From Myxococcus eversor (GTDB lineage: Bacteria > Myxococcota > Myxococcia > Myxococcales > Myxococcaceae): a stretch of 64,000 bases of DNA. The stretch is taken from assembly GCF_010894455.1 (NCBI RefSeq), contig NZ_JAAIXY010000011.1:1-64000 (forward strand). The letters are read 5' to 3'. Under the pieces are notes generated by a model that was given only the letters and a program-made list of their open reading frames with translations, was not told the DNA's origin and made no database searches. The stretch's first letter is position 1. Each line of letters opens with the position of its first letter. This document shows positions 35,621 to 44,523 of this stretch, piece by piece. A program made the translations under genes and the position numbers.

Positions 35621-37204
35621 TCAGGGGGGCTGCGTCAGCACCAGCTCGTTGAGGAGTCCCAGGTCCGTGAGTGCCCCGGGTTTGATGACGAAGCGGTGCT
35701 GGCCGTAGTGGCCATCCATTCTCAGGACGTGCTCGCCCGGCGTCAGTCCCGCGACGATGAAGTGACCATCCGGCTCGCGGATGCTCAAGGGGTGGTAGAT
35801 CCGTTTGTCGATAGTGAACGGCATCCCCTCGCCCTGGCCGCCCTTCGAGGTGACATCGATGCGGCCCACGACGGCGCCGGTCTCCTCCAGGTGGATGTCG
35901 GCGACCACACGCTGACCCTTTGTGCCCGTGACGGTGACTTCGCCGGCGCGGCCGTCCTCCAGCCAGGCCTGGATGGTCCCCGTGCCCTCCGGGAGATTCA
36001 CCACGAAGGCCGAACCCTCGAATCGGATGTGGTCGTAGTCAACGGGGCCGTTGCCGCACCACTGCCAGTACCGCGAGGGCCTCACCAGGGCGATTCGAGC
36101 GCCGGGAGCGGGAGTCCCATCGGGCAGAAAGACATGGCCAGCGACCTCGAAGGGCTCACGCTCCTCGCGTCGGGGCGGTTCGACGATGATGTCTTCCTCG
36201 TCCGTGTCGTAGGGCACCTTGATGAACGCGGGGACGCCGGGAGACAGCTCCACCTCCACCTCTCCATAGAGCGAGGTCCGGCCATTGAGGCCAGACACGG
36301 AGGCGGTGCGGCTTCCCGCTTCGACCGTCCCGGTCCAGGTCCCATTCTCCTGCCGGCGCAGTGGGAGGGAGACGACGACAAAGTCCATGAGGTCCTTGTC
36401 GCGGGACTTCTTGATCCGGGCCCCCCGTCGATGGCGGTCGCGGAGCGGTTGGACCGTCACGTGTGTGAAGCCCGCGAGCTGGATGTCCAGCCGGGCTTCT
36501 TCGCCTTGCCGGACGTCGACGGTGCGAGTCGCTCCCCGTCCCTCGGACGTGAAGGGATGGATTTCATTGGACCCCGGTGACACCCCATCCAGCACGTAGT
36601 GGCCCTGGGCGTCAGTGATTGCCTGGGTGGGCATCGCGCGGTGTGAGGAGGCCATCAGGCGGACCCCCTGGGCGGGAGTCCCATCGTGCTGGAGGACCGT
36701 GCCGGTGACGACGGCGCCGGGAGGCAGCGACAGCGTCGCGGTGATGGTGCCTCCGGCGACGAGCCCAAGGTCCAGCGAGCAGCTCTCACCATGGCCCGCG
36801 CCGCGCGCGCACAGATAGAAGCGGCCCGGGCCCGCGGTGGGAAAGAGGGCGACGCCCCGCGCATCTGTCGTCGCGGATTCCAGGGGCTGAGCCAGGTCGA
36901 GGGTCTTTCGAATGATGGCGACCATGACTCCGGCGAGGGGACGTTGGTCCTGGGCGGAGACGACGTGGACCTCGGCGAGGCCTGTCCCATGGAGGGTGGG
37001 CGGCCCCGTGGGCATGCGTGGCTTTGGCGCGGGAGGCGGAGGCGCGGGAGCTTGAGGCACGGGCTCGCTCGGGGCGGGGGACAGGAGGATGGCGGGAGAG
37101 GGGCCCGCGATGACGGTCCGCGGTGCCATCAATTGCTGGCGCAGCAGCGCGCCGAGACCGAGGACGACTCCCGCGGTTGCGACCCATCCAGCTCCTGCTC
37201 GCAT
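35621..37204 (-). CDS. Secreted carboxypeptidase-regulatory-like repeat protein
   Basis: 527 residues from ATG 37204, preceded by GGGAGG. An N-terminal anchor (AGWVATAGVVLGLGALL) leads to a Pro-rich linker (about 45-75). Three or four CarboxypepD-regulatory-like beta-sandwich units follow (PLAGVMVAI ... TDARGVALFP; GTPAQGVRLMAS ... TDAQGHYVLDGV; GTPAPGARIALV; GAVVGRIDV ... PDGHFIVAGLTPGEH). Such proteins are periplasmic or surface exposed and bind ligands. No peptidase residues exist. It is divergent from the PIG-V-like gene. Confidence 0.75.
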   Translation of the reverse strand: MRAGAGWVATAGVVLGLGALLRQQLMAPRTVIAGPSPAILLSPAPSEPVPQAPAPPPPAPKPRMPTGPPTLHGTGLAEVHVVSAQDQRPLAGVMVAIIRKTLDLAQPLESATTDARGVALFPTAGPGRFYLCARGAGHGESCSLDLGLVAGGTITATLSLPPGAVVTGTVLQHDGTPAQGVRLMASSHRAMPTQAITDAQGHYVLDGVSPGSNEIHPFTSEGRGATRTVDVRQGEEARLDIQLAGFTHVTVQPLRDRHRRGARIKKSRDKDLMDFVVVSLPLRRQENGTWTGTVEAGSRTASVSGLNGRTSLYGEVEVELSPGVPAFIKVPYDTDEEDIIVEPPRREEREPFEVAGHVFLPDGTPAPGARIALVRPSRYWQWCGNGPVDYDHIRFEGSAFVVNLPEGTGTIQAWLEDGRAGEVTVTGTKGQRVVADIHLEETGAVVGRIDVTSKGGQGEGMPFTIDKRIYHPLSIREPDGHFIVAGLTPGEHVLRMDGHYGQHRFVIKPGALTDLGLLNELVLTQPP

Positions 37205-37401
37205 GGTGTGGACCTCCCTGGGGCCTCGCGCCACGAGGTCTGGGCGAGAGGATGGAGATTAGCATTCCAGCTCGGGACGGGTCAGGGCGGGTTTCCGTTC
37301 AGACGGGCCCGAGTGGTCGCGAGCACCCCTTCCTCGCTGTGAAGGACGCGGGAGTAGGGTAGGGTGTCCGCCCTTCTCGCACCTCTGGATTCAGCCACCG
37401 C

Positions 37402-38547
37402 ATGTCCACCGATGTTCCTGTTTCAGGAGAGACCCAGTCGCCGCCATCGCTGGGGGCGCGGCTGCGCGCGCTGGGGGCGGAGCTGGCGTTTCCCGTGGGG
37501 CTCTTCTTCATCAGTCGGCTGGCGCTGTTCCTGCTCGCGCGCGTGTCGCTGGTGTTCGACAACAGGCTCCACCGTGCGCCCTTCCAGCAGACGAGCCTCG
37601 CGGGGTTGGATGCGTTTTGCCGGTGGGACTGTGGTTGGTACACGGAGATTGCCCAGCAGGGCTACGCGCGGCCGCAGGCCACCAACTTCTTCCCGCTCCT
37701 ACCGGTGTTGGGACGCCTGGTGCAAGAGACCACGGGCCTGAGCATCCAGGTCTCACTGGTGCTGGTGGCGAATATCGCGGGGCTGCTGGGGCTCATCGTC
37801 CTGTATCGGCTGTTTCGCATGTTGGAGGGCGAGGACACGGCGCGTGTTTCACTGCTGCTCTTCACCGCGTATCCCTTCGCCTTCTTCCAGTCCGCGGGCT
37901 ACCCCGAGTCCTGGATGGTGTTCCTCACCGCGCTCGCGCTGCTCTTGAGCGTGCGAGGGCGGCACTGGTGGGCGGCGCTCGCGCTGGGCTTCGGAGGGCT
38001 GGCGCGCCACCTGTCACTGGTGGCGGGCCTGTCCCTGTTGTTCCAGCAGCTTCGCTCGCGCGGAGGGGGGCTGAAGGCGTGGTTCCACCGCGACATCCTC
38101 GCGCTGGCGATTCCGTTGGTGATGACGTCGCTCTACTTCGTCTTCCTCTGGCGGAAGTTCGGAGACCCGCAGATCTGGTGGAAGGTGCGCGGGGGCGAGT
38201 GGGCCGGTGCCTGGGCGGGGCTGGCGACCTGGTGGAAGGGCGACTGGGCGCCCGAGGTCAGCCTCTACGTGGCGCTCTCCTTCATCCCCGGCGTGGGCGC
38301 GCTCCTTCTCACGACGCGGAGGCGCTGGTGGACGCTGGCTGTCTTTGGCCTGCCGTTGATGCTCGTGTTGTGGACGGTGGGGCTGGTGGGCCTGGGACGC
38401 TACAGCGCGGCCGTGTGGCCCGCCTTCCTGCCCCTGGGCGCCTGGCTCAGCCGGCACCCCGCGCTGCGAGGCCCCGTGGTGCTCGGCTGTGCGTTGTTCC
38501 AGGGCATGCTTGTCTTCCTCTTCGTCCACGCATACCCTATCAATTGA
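37402..38547 (+). CDS. PIG-V-like membrane glycosyltransferase
   Basis: 381 residues, about nine transmembrane helices. The first periplasmic loop carries RWDCGWYTEIAQQGY, the signature of bacterial PIG-V/mannosyltransferase-like GT-C enzymes (RWDxxWY), with the acidic residue expected to be catalytic. It probably uses a polyprenyl-phosphate sugar to modify a lipid or protein on the outer face of the membrane; the acceptor is unknown. The ATG at 37402 is the first in-frame start. The stop abuts the stop of the convergent small lipoprotein with no gap. Confidence 0.8.
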   Translation: MSTDVPVSGETQSPPSLGARLRALGAELAFPVGLFFISRLALFLLARVSLVFDNRLHRAPFQQTSLAGLDAFCRWDCGWYTEIAQQGYARPQATNFFPLLPVLGRLVQETTGLSIQVSLVLVANIAGLLGLIVLYRLFRMLEGEDTARVSLLLFTAYPFAFFQSAGYPESWMVFLTALALLLSVRGRHWWAALALGFGGLARHLSLVAGLSLLFQQLRSRGGGLKAWFHRDILALAIPLVMTSLYFVFLWRKFGDPQIWWKVRGGEWAGAWAGLATWWKGDWAPEVSLYVALSFIPGVGALLLTTRRRWWTLAVFGLPLMLVLWTVGLVGLGRYSAAVWPAFLPLGAWLSRHPALRGPVVLGCALFQGMLVFLFVHAYPIN

Positions 38548-38877
38548 TTAGCAGTTATCCCACTTCGCGCCCACGAAGGCCAGACGACGCTGCTTGCAGT
38601 AGTATTTCCCGTAGTTCGTGCAGTTGCCAGCCGCGACGTTCGGGAAGGGACCCCTCCACACCGTGTCGGTCGCGCAGATGGCGTAGCAGCAGGCCTTGAA
38701 CTCTCCCACGGGGATGTCTTCGTTGAAGACAGTTTCGTCCTGTCCGATATACTCCTCGGGAATGGCGGTTGGCGCAGGGCTGTCGCCATCGAGCGGCTCG
38801 TTCGCGCTGCCACCACAGGCCAGGAGGAGGGTGGCAGCCAGGGAAAGCAGCCATGCGTTCTTGAATCGAGTCTTCAT
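38548..38877 (-). CDS. Six-cysteine small lipoprotein, paralogue B
   Basis: 109 residues from ATG 38877. A lipoprotein signal (LLLACGG) leads to an acidic, Pro-rich spacer and a C-terminal 50-residue domain. The domain has six cysteines in the pattern CC-x3-C, then C, C and a terminal C, plus GPFPNV, NYGKYYCKQ and a Trp near the end. It matches the upstream gene cysteine for cysteine. The layout suggests a knotted, extracellular minidomain. I do not recognise a family. The gene lies 28 bases downstream of its paralogue, so they form an operon. Third-position GC is lower than in the neighbours. Confidence 0.75.
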   Translation of the reverse strand: MKTRFKNAWLLSLAATLLLACGGSANEPLDGDSPAPTAIPEEYIGQDETVFNEDIPVGEFKACCYAICATDTVWRGPFPNVAAGNCTNYGKYYCKQRRLAFVGAKWDNC

Positions 38878-38905
38878 GGGTGTGTCCTTGAGTGATTGAA
38901 GATGA

Positions 38906-39229
38906 CTAGCAGTTCTTCCATGCGTAGGTCTGATAGGTGAGTCCCTTTTGCTTGCACTTGTACCTTCCGTACTCAGCGCAATTGTTGTATTGGACGGACG
39001 GGTAGGGGCCATACCAGTTATTTGAACACTTGATGTTGCAGCAGATGGCACTACTTCCCACCTCCCCCTGGACCGCCTCTTCGTCCTCGGTGCCGAGGTA
39101 CTCAGAAGGGATGGCCACCGACGAGTCGCTGTCCTGGGGCTGCGTCTCTTCCTGGGGAGCGCCACCACAACCCACGGCAAGCATTGCTCCAAATGCAAGC
39201 AGGCACAGACCTCTGAGACTGTTCTTCAT
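38906..39229 (-). CDS. Six-cysteine small lipoprotein, paralogue A
   Basis: 107 residues from ATG 39229. The lipobox region is LAVGCGG. The C-terminal domain has the same six cysteines as paralogue B (CC-x3-C, NNC, YKC, final NC), with GPYPSV and EYGRYKCKQ conserved. Codon use is markedly less GC-biased than in surrounding genes, suggesting recent arrival or weak expression selection. The upstream 386-bp gap (39230-39615) contains an AT-rich patch at about 39290-39350, where the promoter probably lies; I could not fix a convincing -35/-10 pair. Confidence 0.75.
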   Translation of the reverse strand: MKNSLRGLCLLAFGAMLAVGCGGAPQEETQPQDSDSSVAIPSEYLGTEDEEAVQGEVGSSAICCNIKCSNNWYGPYPSVQYNNCAEYGRYKCKQKGLTYQTYAWKNC

Positions 39230-39615
39230 GGGGACCTCTTCGAAGGCTCTGGGGGTCGATGCGGAGACCGCGAGCCGGTGTCTCCCAGAGGGTTTATCTT
39301 CATCTTGGTTATTATGGTCTAGCTTGATTTGCGTGTTTTGTGTGCGGGTTGGACAGTCGTGACTGTGTGGCGTGGGAAAAGAGTCAGACGCATGTGCGGA
39401 ACGGATGGCGCGATTGATTGAATGGTAGATGTTGGGAATGGCAATCGCGCAGGATGTTCCAAGGTTGTCGGAAGCATGCCCTGGAGCGCCAGAGACGCGA
39501 GCGAAGACGCTTCTAGAGTCGCTCGTCGTCGCCCATCGTGACGCTGCGCCAGTTGCCGGACGCGGCCTGCGTCCAGTTCAAGCGCAGCTTGGACCGCCTG
39601 TGGTGCACCGGCAGG

Positions 39616-41496
39616 TCAATCGAGGGGCAGGAAGTCCGGCTGGGACGCGCTCTTCGACATGGGCCCGGTGGGCCCGTCGTTGAGGATGCACTCGCCAGCG
39701 ATGGGCTCGGAGACTTCGCAGCCCGACTTCGGGTTGCCCCAGCGCTCGGTGCGGTTCAGCCAGGACAGGCTTCCCGTGAAGGTGCCCGGCGTGCGCCAGT
39801 CGAAGGGCACCAGCGCGCTCCACGTGTCCCAGGCGATGCCGCGTCCGGTGTCATCCGCCAGGAAGTCGCCGTTGGGGAGGTTCTGGTAGATGTGCCGTGC
39901 GGCATCCGCGTAGACGCCGTGCGAGCCCTGGGCGGAGAAGAGCTCCGGTCGCCAACCCAAAAGGCCCATGCCCTTGTCGCCATAGGTGAACGTCTGCCCG
40001 CTGGCGTGCTGGCTCAAATAGACCTGCGACGGACGGCCCTCCACGAAGCGCACCGTGGCGTGCTCCCAGTCCCCCACGTGATTGCCAAAGGTGGAGTACC
40101 CACCCACGCAGCCCCAGGGCGAGTACCAGCCGATGCAGACGCGCTTGCCATTGTTGTACGGATAGAACATCCAATACACCACGTCCGTCGTCGACGTGGG
40201 CTGCCCGTTCGCCGTGCGCGTGATGAGCTCCGCATAGACAGGCACCGGCGTCTGGTTCGGCCGCTGCCCATCCAGGAACTGCGGGTCCGTGCAGGAGTCA
40301 CAGCCCAGCGCCTGGTTCGTCACCTGATGACCGCCCTCCACGTGCACGTTGGCGAGGTGGAACTCGGTGGATGAGGGGAAGTAGGCCTCGCCCGGGTGCA
40401 TCCACACGCGAGGAGCGAAGGCGGCGGCCGTGGCGGCGCTCACGGGCAGCCCCTGAAGCTCGGGGTTCGCCGTCGCGCTCTTGTTGATGGCCCAGTAGCG
40501 GCTGCCTCCCGTGTCGGAGTGACTGGGGCGCGCGACGAAGGTGGTGGCGGGAAGTCCCCGATGATCTCGAACCAGCGGCTGCCAGAGGCCCACGTCGTTG
40601 TTCGCGCCGGAGCCGCTGTCATTCCACAGCGCGCTCGGGTTGGCTGCCACCAAATACTCATTCTTGACGCAGCGGATGAGGTCCGTGGAGGGCTTGCCGT
40701 AACCCAGCACGCCCACCGCGCCCAGGCAGGTGTAGCCCGCGGGCGCGACGGGTTCCCAGAACGAGCCATCGTGCGTTCCGCCCGAGCCCTTGTCGTCCCA
40801 CACCCAGACGTAGTCCACGGGCCGCGCGAGCAGGTCCCCCTCGCCCTGAACCACCAGCGCCGTCGAGGGCGCGGGGCCTCCTCCGCCGTTGGGCATCGCG
40901 ACATCGCCCAGGGAGTAATAGCCCGGCGACTGGGCAAGGTTGGGGCGCCAGATGGAGACGTCGTCGTTCGAGCCCGTGCCGCTGTCGTCGTAGACCCACT
41001 GGAACGTGGACACGGGCTTGACGAGCAGTCGCTGGCTGAAGCGCAGCGGCGCCCTGTCGGAGACGAGGGTGAGGTCCGCGCTCTGTCCCGGTGAGGCCGT
41101 CGCCGCGACGAGCTTGTACGTGCCGGGAGCCAGCGAGACGGAGAGCCGCGCGCCCAGGTTGCCCGCGCTGTTGTCGTCCTCGGCGAGCACGTTGCCGCTC
41201 GCGTCGAGCAGATAGAGATAGGCATCCACGGTCGAGGTGAGGGTGAACGTCACCGTCGCGGTGGGGCCCGCGTGGTCGACGATGAACGTGCGATTGCCGG
41301 GGTGCGTGGGACTCCGGCCGCCCGAGCCGAGCCAGCGCCCATACACGGTGTTGCCCTGGAGCCCCGCGAGGGACGCTTCCGTGTCGCGGAGCGCCGTGTC
41401 CTCCACGGCCTCCAACGAACCACCACATCCCAGAGCGCCCACCCCCAGCGATGACAACACGAGCCAGCGGAGTGAACCCAGACGTCCAGCGAGCAT
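39616..41496 (-). CDS. Vps62/DUF946-family lipoprotein, probably frameshifted at the 3' end
   Basis: 626 residues from ATG 41496, five bases after GAAGAGG. An ALGC lipobox (Cys24) precedes a pre-peptidase C-terminal (PPC)-like beta-sandwich at about 50-145 (TVDAYLYLLDASGN). A large Vps62-like region of about 150-620 follows, with repeated VYDDSGTGSNDDVSIWRP-type motifs and GNHVGDWEHATVRF. The role is unknown; Vps62-like domains occur in secreted bacterial and fungal proteins. Oddity: immediately after the stop, a +1 frame continues for about 35 codons to a stop at 39513-39515 with nearly all third positions G or C. This implies one extra base near the CCCC run at 39624-39627. Confidence 0.8.
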   Translation of the reverse strand: MLAGRLGSLRWLVLSSLGVGALGCGGSLEAVEDTALRDTEASLAGLQGNTVYGRWLGSGGRSPTHPGNRTFIVDHAGPTATVTFTLTSTVDAYLYLLDASGNVLAEDDNSAGNLGARLSVSLAPGTYKLVAATASPGQSADLTLVSDRAPLRFSQRLLVKPVSTFQWVYDDSGTGSNDDVSIWRPNLAQSPGYYSLGDVAMPNGGGGPAPSTALVVQGEGDLLARPVDYVWVWDDKGSGGTHDGSFWEPVAPAGYTCLGAVGVLGYGKPSTDLIRCVKNEYLVAANPSALWNDSGSGANNDVGLWQPLVRDHRGLPATTFVARPSHSDTGGSRYWAINKSATANPELQGLPVSAATAAAFAPRVWMHPGEAYFPSSTEFHLANVHVEGGHQVTNQALGCDSCTDPQFLDGQRPNQTPVPVYAELITRTANGQPTSTTDVVYWMFYPYNNGKRVCIGWYSPWGCVGGYSTFGNHVGDWEHATVRFVEGRPSQVYLSQHASGQTFTYGDKGMGLLGWRPELFSAQGSHGVYADAARHIYQNLPNGDFLADDTGRGIAWDTWSALVPFDWRTPGTFTGSLSWLNRTERWGNPKSGCEVSEPIAGECILNDGPTGPMSKSASQPDFLPLD

Positions 41497-41581
41497 ACGG
41501 GCCTCTTCATGTCCCTGCGTGGACGCGCAGGATGCCCTCAAGTCTCTTCAAGACACCAGTCTGGCGTCTGGAAGGAATGCG

Positions 41582-42259
41582 TCACGACGGCGGAACCGCG
41601 AGCTGGAACGTCAACCGCACATTGTCCGAGCGCAGTCCCAAGGGGCCTTCGAGCGCGAGGGCCTCCGGGGGAAGGTCGCCCTCCCACGTCAGCGCGTCAT
41701 CCGTCCACACGCGCAACGTCACGCCTCGCAACTCCGTGCGCAGGGTGTGCTCCTTGCCCCAGGAGGGCGCGCTCACCGCGCCGCGTCGAAAGGGGGGGAC
41801 GGTGACATAGCCCCGGTTGCCACAGTCGCTGCTCTTGTCCTGGTCGGGATTGCGCTTGTAGTTGACGACGACGCCTGCCTTCGGAGCGAAGCGCCACATC
41901 ACATACAACACGTTGCAGCCGTCCCGCGCGCGCAGCTTGAGACCCACCTGCTGACGCTGCTCACCGGACTGCAAGGCCCGCTGCTCGTCGGTGGGCGCTC
42001 GAGGCAGGAAGCGCAGCTCGGCGCGGGCCGCGATGTCCGTGCCGGGCACGAAGGCTCGCAGTCGCGCTCCATCCACGTCGAGCCACCCATCGGGCCGCTC
42101 GCGCAGCGCGCCCTGCGTCACCTTCAGCTTCGACAAGGGCACCGGGGCGAGCGTCGTCATGGGTTTCCTCGCCGGAGGAGGTCGCCCCCACCCGAGGCCC
42201 AAGAGCGCGCCCAGGCCCAGACAGGCCACGAGGACTCGACTCCGGGCCATGGTGGACAT
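41582..42259 (-). CDS. Secreted carbohydrate-binding-like (DUF1080/LamG-like) protein
   Basis: 225 residues. The ATG at 42259 overlaps the TGA of the upstream gene (TGATG), so translation is coupled; an internal ATG at 42250 is an alternative. A signal peptide (VLVACLGLGALLGLGWG) is followed by one beta-sandwich domain with LRAFVPGTDIAARAELRFL, KLRARDGCNVLYVMWRF and WGKEHTLRTELRGVTLRVW. This resembles the 3-keto-disaccharide hydrolase-like/LamG jelly roll. As last gene of the GT2 operon it may bind or trim the exported glycan. Confidence 0.7.
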   Translation of the reverse strand: MSTMARSRVLVACLGLGALLGLGWGRPPPARKPMTTLAPVPLSKLKVTQGALRERPDGWLDVDGARLRAFVPGTDIAARAELRFLPRAPTDEQRALQSGEQRQQVGLKLRARDGCNVLYVMWRFAPKAGVVVNYKRNPDQDKSSDCGNRGYVTVPPFRRGAVSAPSWGKEHTLRTELRGVTLRVWTDDALTWEGDLPPEALALEGPLGLRSDNVRLTFQLAVPPS

Positions 42260-43389
42260 CAGGGACGGGGCGTCCCGAGGAAGGCCGTGAGCGCCTCCAG
42301 GTGGGCCGTCAGGTAGGCCTGTTCCGCGCGCAGCCGAGCCAGCTCCAGCAGGAGGTAGTCCCGGAACCGGCGAATCTCTCGCGTCTGGAGCGCCTCCACT
42401 TCCTTGAGCTGGCCCTCCAGGTCCGACACGAGCGCGGACACCTCCCGCAGCCGGGCCTCCTCCGTGCGGTGTCGCGAGCGCAGCTCCACCAGCAGCTCGG
42501 AGACCTCCTGGTGCACGCCCTCCACCTCGTGCAGCGTCGAGCGGCGGCGTCCCTCGCGCGCCCGGGCATTCGCCTTGCCCTGCCACAGGTGCCCCAGGTC
42601 ATACGTCAACATGACCTGCCCGAAGAGGGGGACGTCCTGGTCCAGGTCGAAGACCTCGTCATAGCCTCCGCGAACGCTCAGCTCCCAGGCCTTGGCCCGG
42701 CGCAGGCTCCCGGTGGCGACCTCCACCGCGTCATCCGCCGCGCGCAGCTCCTCCAGCAGTGATTCCAACCGCTGGCCCTGGGGGAAGGCGGGACGCGAGG
42801 CGAGCCGCTCGCGCGCCAGCGTCGTGTCCGTGTTCAGCGAGCGCAGGTTGTCCAAGCGCACCTGCACCGCGTTGAGTTCTTCCAGCGTCGCCCGGCCATC
42901 CTTGAGGTCCGCGCGCAGGGCGGTGACGAGCGCCTCAGCGCGGGGCAGGGCGTCCTGGAGCACGCGCGCCCGAGCCTCCAGCGCGGAGTCCTCGCCCAGC
43001 CCCGTGCCCTGTCGGACGGCGGCCTGGAGCGAGGAGAGGGCTTGGTGACGCCGGCATTCGGCCGCGGCGCGGCGGTGGATCTTGTGTCCCCGGTACAGGC
43101 CGACGAAGTCGTAGCTGAGGCCCGCCGTCACGCGCAGCTTGGGCTTGCCCAGGGCGGTGCCACCTTCGGCCTCACCGGTGTTCACCGCGCCGAACGCGCC
43201 GAACACCTCCGGGGCCAGCTCCAGCGCGGCCTCCGCCTCGCCCAGGCCCCGCACCCAGTCGCAGTAGCCCGCGGCGCGCCCTTCAACGCGTGCATCGGGA
43301 GGAGAGGGGGCGTCGGGTGGCGCCGCGAGGGCCGCCGGGGTTCGCGCGGCGAGGCACAGCAGCACGCCGCAAGTGAGGGTCTTCCGCAT
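42259..43389 (-). CDS. TolC-like outer-membrane efflux protein
   Basis: 376 residues from ATG 43389 with GGAG seven bases upstream. A signal peptide ends near ALAAPP. The mature part alternates beta-type segments (LRVTAGLSYDFVGLYRG; WELSVRGGYDEVFDL; PLFGQVMLTYDLGHLWQG) with long helices full of charged heptads, the two-fold layout of outer-membrane factors of the TolC family. It is a little short (TolC proteins are usually 420-480). Placed between an HlyD-like adaptor and a secreted protein and downstream of a GT2 synthase, it is the likely outer-membrane exit duct. The stop overlaps the next ATG. Confidence 0.72.
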   Translation of the reverse strand: MRKTLTCGVLLCLAARTPAALAAPPDAPSPPDARVEGRAAGYCDWVRGLGEAEAALELAPEVFGAFGAVNTGEAEGGTALGKPKLRVTAGLSYDFVGLYRGHKIHRRAAAECRRHQALSSLQAAVRQGTGLGEDSALEARARVLQDALPRAEALVTALRADLKDGRATLEELNAVQVRLDNLRSLNTDTTLARERLASRPAFPQGQRLESLLEELRAADDAVEVATGSLRRAKAWELSVRGGYDEVFDLDQDVPLFGQVMLTYDLGHLWQGKANARAREGRRRSTLHEVEGVHQEVSELLVELRSRHRTEEARLREVSALVSDLEGQLKEVEALQTREIRRFRDYLLLELARLRAEQAYLTAHLEALTAFLGTPRP

Positions 43390-43422
43390 GGGGCTTCTCC
43401 ACGTCTTCATGGGCGCCTGCAC

Positions 43423-44523
43423 TCACAGCACCAGGGGCGCGCGGCCCAGGTGCAGCAGGTCCTCGCGAGCCGACGCGGAGTCCGTGAGCTTCACCTCCAC
43501 CATCACCCCGCGCAGCATGTGCTGACGGATGGGGTGCTTGATGGAGACCTCGCCCTCCAGCACGCGGCCCACCACGCCCACCTCGCGGCACCAGACGACC
43601 TTCGCGGCGCACGCGAAGAGGGGCGTGCCCACCGCCGCGTTGTTCAGGTTCTCGTACGGCACGAAGGCCACCGTCAGGTCCTTCTCGATGGCGCGCAGAT
43701 AGGGTGAGGCCCGCAGCGACGCGATGAGCGCCTCGTAGCGCTGGGCCACGTCCTCGAGCGCCTTCAGGTCCTGCTCCAGGCTGCGCAGCGTCGCCTCCGC
43801 GCGCGCCTGCTCCAGCACCGAGTGCGTGTACTCGCGCTCCAGGAGGAGCACGTCCGGGGTGATTCCCGCCGGCGTGCCGTCCTTGCCCATCCCGTCCTGC
43901 ACCGCCGTCAGCCCCGCGAGCTCCCGGTGCAGCGAATCCACTCGCGTCTCTAGATCCACGGTGGTCTGCGCGAGCGACAGGTTGCTCTGCGCCAGCTGCG
44001 CCAGGTGGTGGTTGATGGTGAGCTTGTCCTCCTGCTGGAGCAGCCGTGCGCCGTACATGGCATCCGTGCGCGCGCGCGACAGCCCCGCGTAGGCGCGGTT
44101 GGATTGGAGAATCTCGGCGCGCGCCCGGCTGTACTCCTGGCGCAGGGAGGCCAGCCGCTTCGCGACGCGGTCCTTGGACGCGCGCTCACTTCGCAAGGCC
44201 ACGAGGAAGCGCTGTTGGAACGCGTGCTCCGAGGACACGGTGCGCTCGGCGTCCTCGATGCGATTCTCCACCGAGCGCCGCTCGGCGACGACGTGGTCCC
44301 TGGAGGACGTCTGCGCCGCCAGCTGCGTGTTCAACGAGAGGATTTGAGGGTCCGTGGGAGACACCACCGTGGGCGTCACCCAGCCGTGGCTCAAGAGGAA
44401 GAAGCCCTGGACCGACAGGAAGGACACCAGCGCCGCCAGGATGAGCCCCAGGAGCACCGAGCCCAGGAGCTTGTACGTGGACACGGCGATGGCGTTGATG
44501 CGGTTCGCGACGCGTTGGTTCAT
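43423..44523 (-). CDS. HlyD-like membrane-fusion (adaptor) protein
   Basis: 366 residues. The ATG at 44523 overlaps the TGA of the GT2 gene (ATGA), a sign of coupling. One transmembrane helix lies at about 18-40 (LLGSVLLGLILAALVSFL), followed by a long periplasmic coiled-coil hairpin (about 75-270) with many Arg/Glu/Leu heptads. The C-terminal beta-rich part (about 285-366) has AFVPYENLNNAAVGTPLFAC, GRVLEGEVSIKHP and GVMVEVKL. This is the architecture of periplasmic adaptors that bridge an inner-membrane machine and a TolC-like duct; Alg44-type polysaccharide adaptors are the closest functional analogue. Confidence 0.75.
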   Translation of the reverse strand: MNQRVANRINAIAVSTYKLLGSVLLGLILAALVSFLSVQGFFLLSHGWVTPTVVSPTDPQILSLNTQLAAQTSSRDHVVAERRSVENRIEDAERTVSSEHAFQQRFLVALRSERASKDRVAKRLASLRQEYSRARAEILQSNRAYAGLSRARTDAMYGARLLQQEDKLTINHHLAQLAQSNLSLAQTTVDLETRVDSLHRELAGLTAVQDGMGKDGTPAGITPDVLLLEREYTHSVLEQARAEATLRSLEQDLKALEDVAQRYEALIASLRASPYLRAIEKDLTVAFVPYENLNNAAVGTPLFACAAKVVWCREVGVVGRVLEGEVSIKHPIRQHMLRGVMVEVKLTDSASAREDLLHLGRAPLVL

